Source: an uncultured Halomonas sp.
Lineage (GTDB): Bacteria > Pseudomonadota > Gammaproteobacteria > Pseudomonadales > Halomonadaceae
Reading direction: 5' to 3'
Assembly: GCF_947500835.1 (NCBI RefSeq)
Contig: NZ_CANMTQ010000006.1
Span: forward strand, 186,001-250,000
DNA: 64,000 nt
Shown here: one piece after another, positions 18,600-27,524 of the stretch
Layout of the letters: each line of letters starts with the position of its first letter
Numbering within the stretch: position 1 is the stretch's first letter
The notes under the pieces: model-generated
Databases searched by the model: none
Seen by the model: the letters and a program-made list of their open reading frames with translations, nothing else
Told to the model about the DNA's origin: nothing
Program-made: the position numbers and the translations under genes

Positions 18600-19493
18600 T
18601 CAATGCACGCCGTAGCTATTGCCTTTCCCGAAACGCCAAGTCCGCGTGATGGTCAGACTGTCGCGTTCTCCCATCCCCCGGTCGAAGGGGCGATAGGGGG
18701 CAGCGCCCTGTACCGCCTTCATTGCGGCTTGGTCGAGTTCGGAATGTCCTGAGGATTGTATCACCTCTGCCTGGCGCAACTGACCATCACGACCGATTAC
18801 CACGCGAATACGTAGTTGTCCATCGAGGGCGCCCGGCGCTGGATAGTGGCGATTGCCGTAGGTTTCGACCCGTCGCGTCCAGGCATCGATATAGCGGTTT
18901 CGTGCAGCCCGCTGGGCATTTTGACCTTGACCGTCGCCGCTGTCGTAAGAAGAAGATGGCGCCGTGAAGCCTTGCTGACGCACGCTTTCACCGGCCTGGG
19001 CCAAGAGCGCTCGACCGCTGGGCGCTGACTTCGACTGGGTCGGTGGTGGCTCTGGTGGGGTAGGCTGAGGAGCGGGGTTGGAGGGCGGCGCCGGTTCTCG
19101 AGCGGGTTCAGGCGTCGGCGCCACTTCCGGTGGCGGGGGCTTATCAGGCGAAGGTTCGGAGGCGGGTTCGGGAGCGGAATCCGTTGGCGCAGGCGCTTCC
19201 GGGGCGGCTGGTGCGTTCGCTTTCTCAGGCTCGGGGGGCGAGGCCGGTGTCTCTAGGGTTGTCGACGCGGCCTCGGCAACCATCCTGGCCGCACCGGACT
19301 CGACGGCGGACTGTGTGACAAGCGTCACATCAAGGCTCGTTGGCGCCTGGGTCGGGGGCTCCGGCGCCAACTGCCAATGACCCAATACACCGATGAACAG
19401 GGCATGCAACAGCAGCGCCAGACTCCAGGCAAACAGCGTGCGGTGACGTCGACCGACAGAGGTTCTGGACGAATGATCGATGGTTACCGCCAT
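18600..19493 (-). CDS. TonB-family energy transducer (TonB3-like)
   Basis: A 297-residue inner-membrane protein: cytoplasmic N-terminus, one membrane anchor at about residues 19-40, a long Pro/Ala/Glu-rich periplasmic spacer at about 45-155, and a C-terminal TonB domain at about 200-290 (GQLRIRVVIGRDGQLRQAEV, SSGHSELDQAAM). No exbB or exbD is nearby. P. aeruginosa tonB3, needed for twitching motility, occupies the same position between gshB and algH. The C-terminal start of the domain is unambiguous, whereas the proline-rich spacer varies in this family. Confidence 0.88.
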   Translation of the reverse strand: MAVTIDHSSRTSVGRRHRTLFAWSLALLLHALFIGVLGHWQLAPEPPTQAPTSLDVTLVTQSAVESGAARMVAEAASTTLETPASPPEPEKANAPAAPEAPAPTDSAPEPASEPSPDKPPPPEVAPTPEPAREPAPPSNPAPQPTPPEPPPTQSKSAPSGRALLAQAGESVRQQGFTAPSSSYDSGDGQGQNAQRAARNRYIDAWTRRVETYGNRHYPAPGALDGQLRIRVVIGRDGQLRQAEVIQSSGHSELDQAAMKAVQGAAPYRPFDRGMGERDSLTITRTWRFGKGNSYGVH

Positions 19494-19517
19494 GGCCGCG
19501 CTCTTGAACCCTCCCGC

Positions 19518-20471
19518 TCAACCCAAGCGACGCAGGATAGCGTCCATCAGCAGGCCGGCGATGTCCGTGCCGCGCTGGTCGTCGATCTCACGCACGCAGG
19601 TCGGACTGGTGACGTTGATCTCGGTAATGTAGTCGCCGATCACGTCGAGTCCGACAAACATCAACCCCTTGGCAATCAGCGTCGGCCGAACCTGCTCCAC
19701 CAGCCAATGGTCGCGCTCGGTCAGCTCACGGCTGACGCCCTGGGCGCCGGCCGCCAGGTTGCCGCGGGTCTCGCCGGCCATGGGCACTCGCGCCAGGCCA
19801 TAAGGTACAGGCTCGCCGTCGATCAGGAGGATACGAGTGTCGCCGTCCTTGATTTCGGGGATGTAGCGCTGAGCCATGATCTGGCGCTGGCCGCGTTCAC
19901 TGAGCTGCTCGATCACCGCCCCGAGATTGCGGCCATCCGGCCCGATATGGAAGATGCCGCTGCCGCCCATGCCGTCCAGCGGCTTGAAGATCACGTCGCC
20001 GTGTTCGGCGTGGAAGGCGCGCAGGATTTGATCGCTGCGAGACACGACGCAAGGCACGCTGCACTGCGGGAACTGCTGGGCAAAGAGTTTTTCGTTGCAT
20101 TCCAGCAGTGCCTGGGTCGGGTTGACGATCAGCACCCCTTCGCGTTCGGCAAACCCGAGCAGGTAGACCGTGTTGACGAAATGATCGTCCACCGGCGGAT
20201 CCTTGCGCATCAGGATCACATCGAGGTCCGTCAGCGGCGTCGCCTTGGGTTCTCCTAGCCGATACCACTGATTTGGGTCACGAAAGACCTCGAGATCCCG
20301 CAGTTGCGCCATGGCCTGGCCGTTGTCCAGGAAGAGATCCTGCTGCTCCATGTAATGCAATGACCAGCCACGATCCTGGGCGGCCCACAGCATGGCCAGG
20401 GAAGTATCCTTCTTGTAGGTGATGGCGTCGATGGGATCCATCACCACACCGATCTTGAGGGTTCGATTCAT
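19518..20471 (-). CDS. gshB: Glutathione synthetase
   Basis: ATP-grasp ligase joining gamma-glutamylcysteine and glycine, 317 residues. Landmarks are the N-terminal KIGVVMDPIDAITYKKDTS, DVILMRKDPPVDDHF, the ATP-grasp segment FKPLDGMGGSGIFHI and VTSPTCVREIDDQRG. It is the first gene of the minus-strand block that continues to pyrC'. In E. coli rsmE lies immediately upstream; here the two are 10.9 kb apart with the catabolic cluster between. Confidence 0.97.
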   Translation of the reverse strand: MNRTLKIGVVMDPIDAITYKKDTSLAMLWAAQDRGWSLHYMEQQDLFLDNGQAMAQLRDLEVFRDPNQWYRLGEPKATPLTDLDVILMRKDPPVDDHFVNTVYLLGFAEREGVLIVNPTQALLECNEKLFAQQFPQCSVPCVVSRSDQILRAFHAEHGDVIFKPLDGMGGSGIFHIGPDGRNLGAVIEQLSERGQRQIMAQRYIPEIKDGDTRILLIDGEPVPYGLARVPMAGETRGNLAAGAQGVSRELTERDHWLVEQVRPTLIAKGLMFVGLDVIGDYITEINVTSPTCVREIDDQRGTDIAGLLMDAILRRLG

Positions 20472-20668
20472 GACAAGACTCTTCGCAGAAAAACGATGTC
20501 GGCAGTATGACGCAGTCGATCGGATGGCACCAATTCTGAGGTCACGAAGACAACGGCCCGACTTTCAGAAGCGAACAGCCTCCAAAGTCGAACATCGCCT
20601 TCCGGTCAGTTCGAGCAAATGGTTTGCTAAAAACGGGGCACTGTGCCATGCACTTAATCGCTACCCGT

Positions 20669-20684
20669 ATATTGCATGCAATAT
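20669..20684. promoter_or_regulatory. Operator-like palindrome upstream of cluster gntR
   Basis: Perfect 16-bp palindrome ATATTGCATGCAATAT. A related sequence, ATTGCATACAA, occurs at 20735-20745 just before the gntR start. This pair fits FCD-type GntR binding sites. It lies in the 287-base gap between divergent gshB and gntR, which otherwise shows no gene. Confidence 0.6.
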
Positions 20685-20734
20685 ATGCGACTAAAGGGGG
20701 AGTGATGCGCTTTATTGCCTCTTCTAGGCTATAG

Positions 20735-20745
20735 ATTGCATACAA
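20735..20745. promoter_or_regulatory. Second operator half-match before cluster gntR
   Basis: ATTGCATACAA, differing by one base from the left 11 bases of the core at 20671-20681. It directly abuts the gntR coding start, a position suited to repression of the downstream operon. Confidence 0.45.
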
Positions 20746-20758
20746 CATGGAGACAAGC

Positions 20759-21433
20759 GTGATTACCGAGCGTCCCGCCGCGCGAACGGCCACAGCCCAG
20801 GTTTACGAAGCGATCAAGCAGCGCATTCTTGAAGGCGCGTATCGCGCCCACGACTACGTGCGTGAAGCCAGCGTGGCGAACGAACTCGAGGTCAGCCGCA
20901 CACCGGTACGTGAGGCGCTGCGCGAACTAATTTCCGAGGGCTGGCTGGAGGCGATCCCCCATCATGGTGCCCGGGTCAGCGCCTGGACGCAGCAGGACGC
21001 CCGGGAAGTGTTCGAACTGCGCCTGCTGCTGGAACCGCTGGCGATACATAAGGCGGCACTGCACATTCAAGCGCCTCAGCTAGGCGAACTCTGGCAGCTG
21101 TCGGCACGCATGGAATGGTTGGTAGCGGAGACGGGCAGCGCTACACGCACCGAGATCGCCGCGCTGAATCACGAGTTTCATCGCCAGTTGATACGGGCTT
21201 CGAACAGCCAGCGACTGATCCTGGTACTCGACAACGTGGTGCGCACCTCGGTCGTGCATCGCAACTTCCGTCATTACCGTCAGGAACACCTGCAGCGCAG
21301 CATGCAGCACCACCGCGAGATGCTGACGGCCATCGAGGCCGGCAACGCGCCCTGGGCCGAAAACGTGATGCGCGCGCATCTGTTGGCCGCCCGCGATCTG
21401 CATATGGAAACCACCACGACGGATGACGTCTGA
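20759..21433 (+). CDS. GntR-family (FCD) regulator of the CoA-transferase/TRAP cluster
   Basis: Winged-helix domain (REASVANELEVSRTPVREALREL) followed by an FCD effector domain with conserved LNHEFHRQL and HREMLTAIEAGN motifs; about 224 residues. I prefer the GTG at 20759, which has GGAG six bases upstream, over the ATG at 20747, which lacks a ribosome site and touches the operator. It begins a plus-strand series of ten tightly spaced genes and presumably senses a pathway acid or CoA ester. Confidence 0.85.
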   Translation: MITERPAARTATAQVYEAIKQRILEGAYRAHDYVREASVANELEVSRTPVREALRELISEGWLEAIPHHGARVSAWTQQDAREVFELRLLLEPLAIHKAALHIQAPQLGELWQLSARMEWLVAETGSATRTEIAALNHEFHRQLIRASNSQRLILVLDNVVRTSVVHRNFRHYRQEHLQRSMQHHREMLTAIEAGNAPWAENVMRAHLLAARDLHMETTTTDDV

Positions 21434-21467
21434 TTCCGTCATCGCTGCCATGAGGGAGACAACAACA

Positions 21468-22667
21468 ATGCTTTCCGACCTGCCGCTCGATGACTTGAAG
21501 GTGCTCGAACTCGGCCAGCTTATCGCCGGTCCCTACTGCGCTCAGGTGCTGGCGGACTTCGGCGCCGAGGTCATCAAGATCGAGCCGCCGGGCAAGGGTG
21601 ATGCCATGCGCCAGTGGGGCGAAGCGGATGCGGACGGCGAACCGCTATGGTGGAACGTCATCGGCCGCAACAAGCAATCGCTGACCCTGGACCTGCGCCA
21701 GCCCAAGGGCCAGGAGTTGCTGCGCGAGCTGGCCAGCCAGGCGGACATTCTCATCGAGAACTTCCGCCCCGGCACCATGGAAAAATGGGGTCTGGGATAT
21801 GAGGACCTGGCGGCAAGAAATCCAGGTCTGATCATGGTGCGGGTGACCGGTTTCGGCCAGGACGGCCCCTACGCCAGCCGCGCCGGCTTTGCCTCGGTGT
21901 GCGAGGCGATGGGCGGGCTGCGCTATCTGAGCGGCTACCCGGATCGCGCGCCGGTGCGGGTGGGTATTTCATTGGGAGATACGCTGGCCGGCCTGCATGG
22001 CGCTCTAGGGGCGATGATGGCTTTGCATCAGCGCCAGCGCAGCGGGCGCGGCCAGGTCGTGGACAGCGCCATCTTCGAGTCGGTGCTGGCCATGATGGAA
22101 AGCCTGATTCCCGAATACGCCCGCACTGGCAAGGTTCGCGAGCGCAGCGGCAGCTTCCTGCCGGGGATTGCCCCCTCCAATGCCTACCCGAGTCGCGACG
22201 GGCGCGATGTGATCATCGGCGCCAATCAGGATACAGTCTTCCGGCGCCTGTGCAAGGTAATGGGCCAGCCCACCCTCGCCGATCATCCGGATTACGCCAC
22301 CCACCGGGCCCGGGGCGACAATCAGCAGACCATCGATGACCAGATAGCTGCCTGGAGCGCACAGCACGACGCCCAGGACATCGTCGACTGGCTGGCGGAC
22401 GCCGGCGTGCCTGCTGGGCTGGTCTATCGCGCTCCGGAGATGCTCGATGATCCGCACTTCAAGGCCCGGGAGGCGATCGTCGAGGTGCCGGATCGCCGCG
22501 GCAAGCCTCTGCCGATGCAGAACGTCTTTCCGCAGCTTTCGGATACCCCTGGCCGGGTGCGTCACGTGGGCCCGGCCTTGGGTGAACACACCGCAGCGAT
22601 TCTCGGCAGCTGGCTGGGCTTGGAGGAAGCCGACCTCGACGAACTCCGCAATGCCGGCGTGATCTGA
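21468..22667 (+). CDS. Class III CoA-transferase (CaiB/BaiF family)
   Basis: Transfers CoA between carboxylic acids. About 400 residues, with the family N-terminus LKVLELGQLIAGPYCAQVLADFG (19 residues shown in part: VLELGQLIAGPYCAQ), KIEPPGKGDAMRQWG, IENFRPGTMEKWGL and the probable catalytic Asp171 in SLGDTLAGLHG. The ATG at 21468 has GGGAG upstream; in-frame ATGs at 21450 and further upstream would add 6-15 residues. In this cluster it probably activates a hydroxy-acid made by the aconitase-like enzyme so that the HMG-CoA-lyase-type protein can cleave it. Formyl-CoA-transferase-like or succinyl-CoA-dependent activity cannot be told from sequence. Confidence 0.88.
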   Translation: MLSDLPLDDLKVLELGQLIAGPYCAQVLADFGAEVIKIEPPGKGDAMRQWGEADADGEPLWWNVIGRNKQSLTLDLRQPKGQELLRELASQADILIENFRPGTMEKWGLGYEDLAARNPGLIMVRVTGFGQDGPYASRAGFASVCEAMGGLRYLSGYPDRAPVRVGISLGDTLAGLHGALGAMMALHQRQRSGRGQVVDSAIFESVLAMMESLIPEYARTGKVRERSGSFLPGIAPSNAYPSRDGRDVIIGANQDTVFRRLCKVMGQPTLADHPDYATHRARGDNQQTIDDQIAAWSAQHDAQDIVDWLADAGVPAGLVYRAPEMLDDPHFKAREAIVEVPDRRGKPLPMQNVFPQLSDTPGRVRHVGPALGEHTAAILGSWLGLEEADLDELRNAGVI

Positions 22668-22679
22668 GGGGACTTCCCA

Positions 22680-23973
22680 ATGCTCGAACCCACACTCGTG
22701 CTGGTCGCCCTGCTTGCCCTGATCGGCCTTGGCCTGCCGATCTTTCTGGCCCTGGGGTTGTCGGGTCTGCTTGGCCTGTATATGGCCCGCGGGCCTATGG
22801 CGTTCTTTTTTGCGCCCTCGTCGCTGTTCGGTCAGCTCAACAGCTTCGAGCTCATCGCCCTGCCGCTGTTCATCCTGATGGGCAACCTGCTGGGTGCCAC
22901 GCCGGTGGGCGCAAACCTCTTTCAGGCGGCGGTGCGCTGGTTGAATTGGCTGCGTGGCAGCCTGGCGATTTCGTCCGTGGGCGCCTCGGCGATGTTCGGT
23001 GCGGTATCCGGGGTCAGCCTGGCCGGGGTTGCGGCGGTGGGTTCGATCGCCGTGCCGCAGATGCTGGAGCGTGGTTATAGCCGCTCCCTGGCCGCTGGCT
23101 CCGTGGTCAGCGCCGGCGCCTTGGCGATGCTGATTCCGCCCAGCGTGCCGTTCATCATCTATGGCGCGGTGTCCAGCGTCTCGGTGGCGGATCTCTTCAT
23201 CGGCGGGATCGTGCCAGGCATCGTCTTGGCATTGGCTCTGTCGCTGTTCATCTATATTCGCGTGCGCATACATCCTGAGGAGGCGCCGGTCGCTCAGGAG
23301 CGCTTCACCTGGAAGCAGCGCTTTGTCAGTCTGGCCAACATCTGGCATTCCGCCTTACTGGTAGCGGCCGTGCTGGGCTCGATCTATTCGGGACTGGCCA
23401 CACCCAGCGAGGCCGCCGGCATCGGCGCATTGGGCGCCTTTCTGATCGCGACCCTGGTGTTTCGCGCCCTGAGCCTGCGCAAATGCTGCGAGATATTCGC
23501 CACCACCGCTCGCATCAGCGGCGCCATACTGTTGATCATCGGCTGCGCCAAGATCTTTGGCGACTATCTCAACATGGTGCGGGTGCCCCAGACCCTCACC
23601 GAGCTGCTGACCGCCACCAGCCTGCCGTCCTGGGCCATTCTGCTGGCGGTCATGCTGCTGTTGATCTTGCTCGGCATGATCGTCGATGCAGTATCGCTGA
23701 TCGTGGTGACCACTCCGGTGCTGCTGCCGCTGATCGAGGCCTTGGGCTACGATCCACTGTGGTTCGGCATCGTGCTGGTGCTCAACCTGGAAATCGCCGT
23801 GGTCACCCCCCCCTGTAGGACTCAACCTGTATGCCCTGCGTGGCGTATGCCCAGAACTTTCGATAGAGGAGATCATTCGCAGTGCGCTGCCCTTCGTGGT
23901 GGTGCAGGTGCTGGTGCTGTTGCTGTTCGTGCTGTTTCCCGGCATCAGCCTGTGGTTACCGAATCAAATGTAG
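22680..23973 (+). pseudogene. TRAP transporter large permease DctM, frameshifted at a C8 tract
   Basis: Large membrane subunit of a TRAP transporter with about 12 hydrophobic segments, for example FELIALPLFILMGNLLG and GALAMLIPPSVPFIIYG. At 23806-23813 there are eight C residues. With seven, translation would continue as VVTPPVGLNLYALRG and end at TAG 23971-23973, giving a normal 430-residue DctM. With eight, the frame leaves the family sequence after about residue 378 and runs without a stop through the downstream dctP to 25064. Either a sequencing error or a genuine slippage or inactivation site; the rest of the gene is intact. Confidence 0.85.
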
Positions 23974-24017
23974 TTGAAAACCTAGAGACAAAAACAAGTA
24001 AGCTAAGGAGAACTACC

Positions 24018-25064
24018 ATGACCATGACCCGTCGAGAACTACTCAAATACGCTGGTTACACCAGTGCCGGGGCCGCGCTGTTCGGTGGCCAGTCGCTGTT
24101 CGCGGGCCGCGCCCTAGCCGCGACGACCCTGACCGGGGTGAACTACATCACGCCCTCCTACGAGGCGTTGAGCTACGGCTCCAACGGCTTCATCGAGTAT
24201 CTCAAGGAGAACGGCGGCGAGGCGGTCGATGTCGACTACTATCACTCCGGCCAGTTGCTCAAGGCCGACGAGCAGTTACCGGCGCTGCGCGCCGGCAGCA
24301 TCGACTTCATGTTCCATACTACTTCCTACATCACGCGTTCGCTGCCGATCCTCGGTATCACCGGCCTGCCGGGAGTGGTCGGCGAGCTGTATCGTCATCC
24401 CGAACGACTCGCTCAGGGAAGCCCGCTGTTTCAGTTGATCAATGAGGAGCTGGCCAAGGACAACCTCTACATGCTGTCCAGCGGCGGCGGCATTCTCGAA
24501 CCCGAGTATATCTGGAGCGGCGAGGCCAAGCCGGTACGCGCCCTCGAGGATCTGCGCGGCGAGAAGGTGCGGGTGGTGAGCTTCGAGGCTACCCGAGCGC
24601 TCGAGCCCTACGGCATCGCGGCGGTGCGCATCCCTTCCTCGGAAACCTACATGGCCCTGCAGCGCGGTACCGTGGATGCGGGCGTCTTCAATATATCCAC
24701 CGTCATCGGCCGCAGTCTGCAGGAGCAGCTGGCCTTCTGCTACAAGCTGCCGGTCACCGGCTTCTCCGTGGCGCCCTTCATGCTGCGCAGTCGCTGGGAT
24801 GCCCTGGACGAGGCAATCAAGACACCTTTGCAGCAGGCCGCTGACTGGTACGACAAGAATTTCATCGACCACTGCAACAACCAGGTCTATCCGCAAACCT
24901 ACTGGCCCCGGGTCCAGGAGGCCGGCGTCGAGGTGATCGAGCCTTCGAAGGAAGATCTTGCCACCTTCAACGAGGCGACCCAGGCGGTATGGGATAGCTG
25001 GAAGGGCGAAGTCGGTCAGGACGTCGGCGAGCGAGCGATCGCCCTGGCGCTGGGTGAGTCCTGA
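24018..25064 (+). CDS. TRAP transporter solute-binding protein DctP, Tat-type signal
   Basis: Periplasmic receptor of the first TRAP system, 348 residues. The N-terminus MTMTRRELLKYAGYTSAGA has a twin-arginine motif, so export may be through Tat. Features of the DctP fold include YHSGQLLKADEQLPALRAGS, LRGEKVRVVSFEATRAL and QRGTVDAGVFNIST. AAGGAG lies seven bases before the ATG. The binding-site residues do not reveal the ligand to me. The gene order M-P-Q is unusual for TRAP operons. Confidence 0.88.
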   Translation: MTMTRRELLKYAGYTSAGAALFGGQSLFAGRALAATTLTGVNYITPSYEALSYGSNGFIEYLKENGGEAVDVDYYHSGQLLKADEQLPALRAGSIDFMFHTTSYITRSLPILGITGLPGVVGELYRHPERLAQGSPLFQLINEELAKDNLYMLSSGGGILEPEYIWSGEAKPVRALEDLRGEKVRVVSFEATRALEPYGIAAVRIPSSETYMALQRGTVDAGVFNISTVIGRSLQEQLAFCYKLPVTGFSVAPFMLRSRWDALDEAIKTPLQQAADWYDKNFIDHCNNQVYPQTYWPRVQEAGVEVIEPSKEDLATFNEATQAVWDSWKGEVGQDVGERAIALALGES

Positions 25065-25579
25065 TGATGGCGATCCTGCGCGGCTGGAACGGCCTGCTGG
25101 CGGTGCTGCGCTGGACTGCCATGGCGGTACTCGCCTTCATGATGCTGACCATCTGCTACGACGCCATCATGCGCTACGCCTTCGCCGCCCCGACCAGCTG
25201 GAGCTTGGAGATCAACTCCTTTCTGATCGTCTACCTGGCGGTGATCGGCGCGGCCGAAGCCCAGCGTCGGGATGCGCATATCCGCATCACCTTCTTCGCG
25301 GACAAGCTGCCGCCACGCTTGCAAGCGCTGATCGGCATCGCCGCCGGCCTGCTGGGCGCGCTGTTTTGCGCCATCCTGGTATGGCGCGGCGGCCTGATGG
25401 CCTGGCAGGCGTTTGAGTACGGCGAACGGGTATCGAGCGCCTTCGGCACGCCGATAGCGATACCTTATGCCTTGTTGCCGGTGGGCTTCGCGGCCCTGGG
25501 CCTGCAGTTTCTGATCGATGCCCTGGGCGCGGGCCATCGCCTGATTCATCCCGCGACGGAGGAATCGCTCCATGGCTGA
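25064..25579 (+). CDS. TRAP transporter small permease DctQ
   Basis: Small membrane subunit with four hydrophobic segments in 171 residues, including MAVLAFMMLTICYDAIMRY and the typical WSLEINSFLIVYLAVIG followed by a charged RRDAHIRI segment. Its ATG overlaps the dctP stop (TGATG), and its end overlaps the start of the aconitase-like gene by eight bases, indicating tight coupling of transport and metabolism. Confidence 0.87.
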   Translation: MMAILRGWNGLLAVLRWTAMAVLAFMMLTICYDAIMRYAFAAPTSWSLEINSFLIVYLAVIGAAEAQRRDAHIRITFFADKLPPRLQALIGIAAGLLGALFCAILVWRGGLMAWQAFEYGERVSSAFGTPIAIPYALLPVGFAALGLQFLIDALGAGHRLIHPATEESLHG

Positions 25580-27524
25580 CAATCTGAGCCACAAGCTGAT
25601 CGCCGCGCACCTGATCGAAGGCAGCATGGTACCGGGGGAGGAGATTGCCCTGCGCATGAATCAGGCCCTGCTGCAGGACATCCTCGGCACCTTGGTGATG
25701 CTCGAGCTCGATGCCATGGGCGTCGAGCGGGTACACACCTCGCCCAGCGTGCAGTACATCGACCACACCCTGATCCAGCAGGACAACATCAACGCCGACG
25801 CCCATCTGTTCTTGAAGAGCGCCTGCGAACGCCTGGGTGTGTGGTACAGCGGGCCGGGCAACGGCATCAGTCATCCGGTGCACATGGAACGCTTCGGCAA
25901 GCCCGGCGACACCCTGGTGGGCTGCGACAGTCACACCACCGCCGCCGGCGCCCTGGGCATGCTGGCCATGGGCGCCGGGGGCATCGAGGTAGCAATGGCC
26001 ATGGCCGGTGAGCCACTGTTTCTGCCCATGCCCGAGATCGTGGGGGTGGAACTGGTCGGCGAATTGCCAGACTGGGTCAGTGCCAAGGATGTCATGCTCG
26101 AACTGCTGCGCCGTCACGGGGTGGCCGGGTTCAGAAACTGCATTCTCGAATACCACGGCTCGGGACTGGACGGGTTGGATGCCATGGATCGCCACGTGCT
26201 GGCCAACATGGGCACTGAGATGGGCGCCACCACCAGCGTGTTTCCCAGCGACGAGGTGACGCGCCGCTTCCTGGCGTCTCGCGGCCGCGAGGCGGATTGG
26301 CAGCCATTGGCCGCGGACCCGGGGTGTCGTTATGATTGCAACGAGCACATCGACCTGTCGCGGCTCGAGCCACTGATCGCCCTGCCCTCGAACCCGGACA
26401 AGGTGGTGCCGGTCAGCGAGGTCGCCGGCGAGCCGGTCTATCAGGCCTACATCGGCTCCTCGGGTAACCCGGGCTATCGCGACTTCGCGGTGGCCGCCGA
26501 GATCGTCAAGGGACGCCGGGTCGCCGACGGTGTGTCGCTGGATATCAATCCCTCGACCCGGCGGATTCTCGCGGCGCTGATCGACGAGGGCCACCTCGGC
26601 GCACTCATTGGTGCCGGCGCACGCCTGCACGAGCCCGGCTGCAACGGCTGCATCGGCATGGGTCAGGCGCCGGCTGCCGGGCGCAACAGCCTGCGCACCG
26701 TGCCGCGCAACTTTCCCGGACGTTCCGGCACCCGGGAGGACAGCGTCTTCCTGTGCAGCCCGGAAACCGCCGCCGCCTCGGCGCTGTCTGGGATGATCAC
26801 CGATCCGCGTACCCTGGACATGCCCTGCCCCCGCCCACGCGAACCCCGGGACATGGCCGTCGGCGAGTCGATGTTTGTGGCGCCGCTGCCAGCGGAGCAG
26901 GCCCGCAGCGTCGATCTGCTGGCAACGGACAACACGCCGCCACTGCCGGCGCTGGAGCCGCTGCCGGACGCCATCGACGCGCCGGTGCTGCTCAAGGTCG
27001 GCGACAACATCTCCACCGACGACATCATGCCCGCCGGCGCCCGGGTGCTGCCGATCTGGAGCAATATCGAGGCCTCCGCGGCCCATACGTTCGAGACAGT
27101 GGACAAGGGCTACGTCGAACGTGCCCGGAAACGAGGCGCGGCAGGACACGTCATCGTCGCCGGCGACAACTACGGCCAGGGGTCGAGTCGTGAGAACGCC
27201 GCCTTGGTCCCGCGCTTTCTCGGCCTGCAGGTGGTGATCGCCAGGAGCATCGCGCGCATTCACTGGCAGAACCTGCCTTGCTTCGGCGTGCTGCCCCTGT
27301 CCTTCGCGGACCCGGCGGATATTGAACGTCTGGAACAGGGCGCGCGGTTGCGCATCGATGAGCTGCACAGCCAACTCGCCCAGGGGCGAGAGGTCATCGC
27401 CGCCCTCGACGACGGTGAATCACTGACCCTGCATCATGAACTTAGCTCACGCCAGCGGGCCATTCTCGCCGCTGGTGGTGTCATCAACTGGTTGAACCTG
27501 CCTTCCCAGGAGGCTCCTGCATGA
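25572..27524 (+). CDS. Divergent aconitase-family hydro-lyase, single-chain Aquifex/clostridial type
   Basis: A 650-residue fusion of large and small aconitase/isopropylmalate-isomerase domains. It retains Asp119-Ser120-His121 (CDSHTT), the Cys357-x2-Cys360 pair (GCNGCIGMGQAP), Arg379 and Arg384 (PRNFPGRSGT), and the swivel-domain loop DNYGQGSSRENAAL. The usual GSCTN motif, which supplies the first Fe-S cysteine, reads GSSGNPGYRD, with Ser297 in that place. An extra Cys118 precedes the DSH triad where Ser or Thr is usual. This suggests a changed cluster or substrate, so plain aconitase is unlikely. It overlaps dctQ and the HMG-CoA-lyase gene, so its substrate is probably the TRAP ligand or its derivative. 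Confidence 0.85.
   Translation: MADNLSHKLIAAHLIEGSMVPGEEIALRMNQALLQDILGTLVMLELDAMGVERVHTSPSVQYIDHTLIQQDNINADAHLFLKSACERLGVWYSGPGNGISHPVHMERFGKPGDTLVGCDSHTTAAGALGMLAMGAGGIEVAMAMAGEPLFLPMPEIVGVELVGELPDWVSAKDVMLELLRRHGVAGFRNCILEYHGSGLDGLDAMDRHVLANMGTEMGATTSVFPSDEVTRRFLASRGREADWQPLAADPGCRYDCNEHIDLSRLEPLIALPSNPDKVVPVSEVAGEPVYQAYIGSSGNPGYRDFAVAAEIVKGRRVADGVSLDINPSTRRILAALIDEGHLGALIGAGARLHEPGCNGCIGMGQAPAAGRNSLRTVPRNFPGRSGTREDSVFLCSPETAAASALSGMITDPRTLDMPCPRPREPRDMAVGESMFVAPLPAEQARSVDLLATDNTPPLPALEPLPDAIDAPVLLKVGDNISTDDIMPAGARVLPIWSNIEASAAHTFETVDKGYVERARKRGAAGHVIVAGDNYGQGSSRENAALVPRFLGLQVVIARSIARIHWQNLPCFGVLPLSFADPADIERLEQGARLRIDELHSQLAQGREVIAALDDGESLTLHHELSSRQRAILAAGGVINWLNLPSQEAPA

Noticed and set aside
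22005..23348. 447-codon minus-strand frame opposite the CoA-transferase/DctM genes
   Set aside because: Shadow of GC-rich codons, low-complexity His/Gln/Arg composition, no ribosome site, no recognisable motif.
22680..25064. A single 794-residue DctM-DctP fusion protein
   Set aside because: The apparent fusion arises only because the C8 frameshift brings dctM into the dctP frame. The segment between (about 23814-24017) has no family similarity, and dctP has its own ribosome site and Tat signal.
25287..27374. Long open frame on the minus strand opposite the aconitase-like gene
   Set aside because: It is antisense to an evident enzyme gene. The sequence is rich in Arg, His, Gln and Gly as expected of a GC-rich shadow frame and shows no domain.
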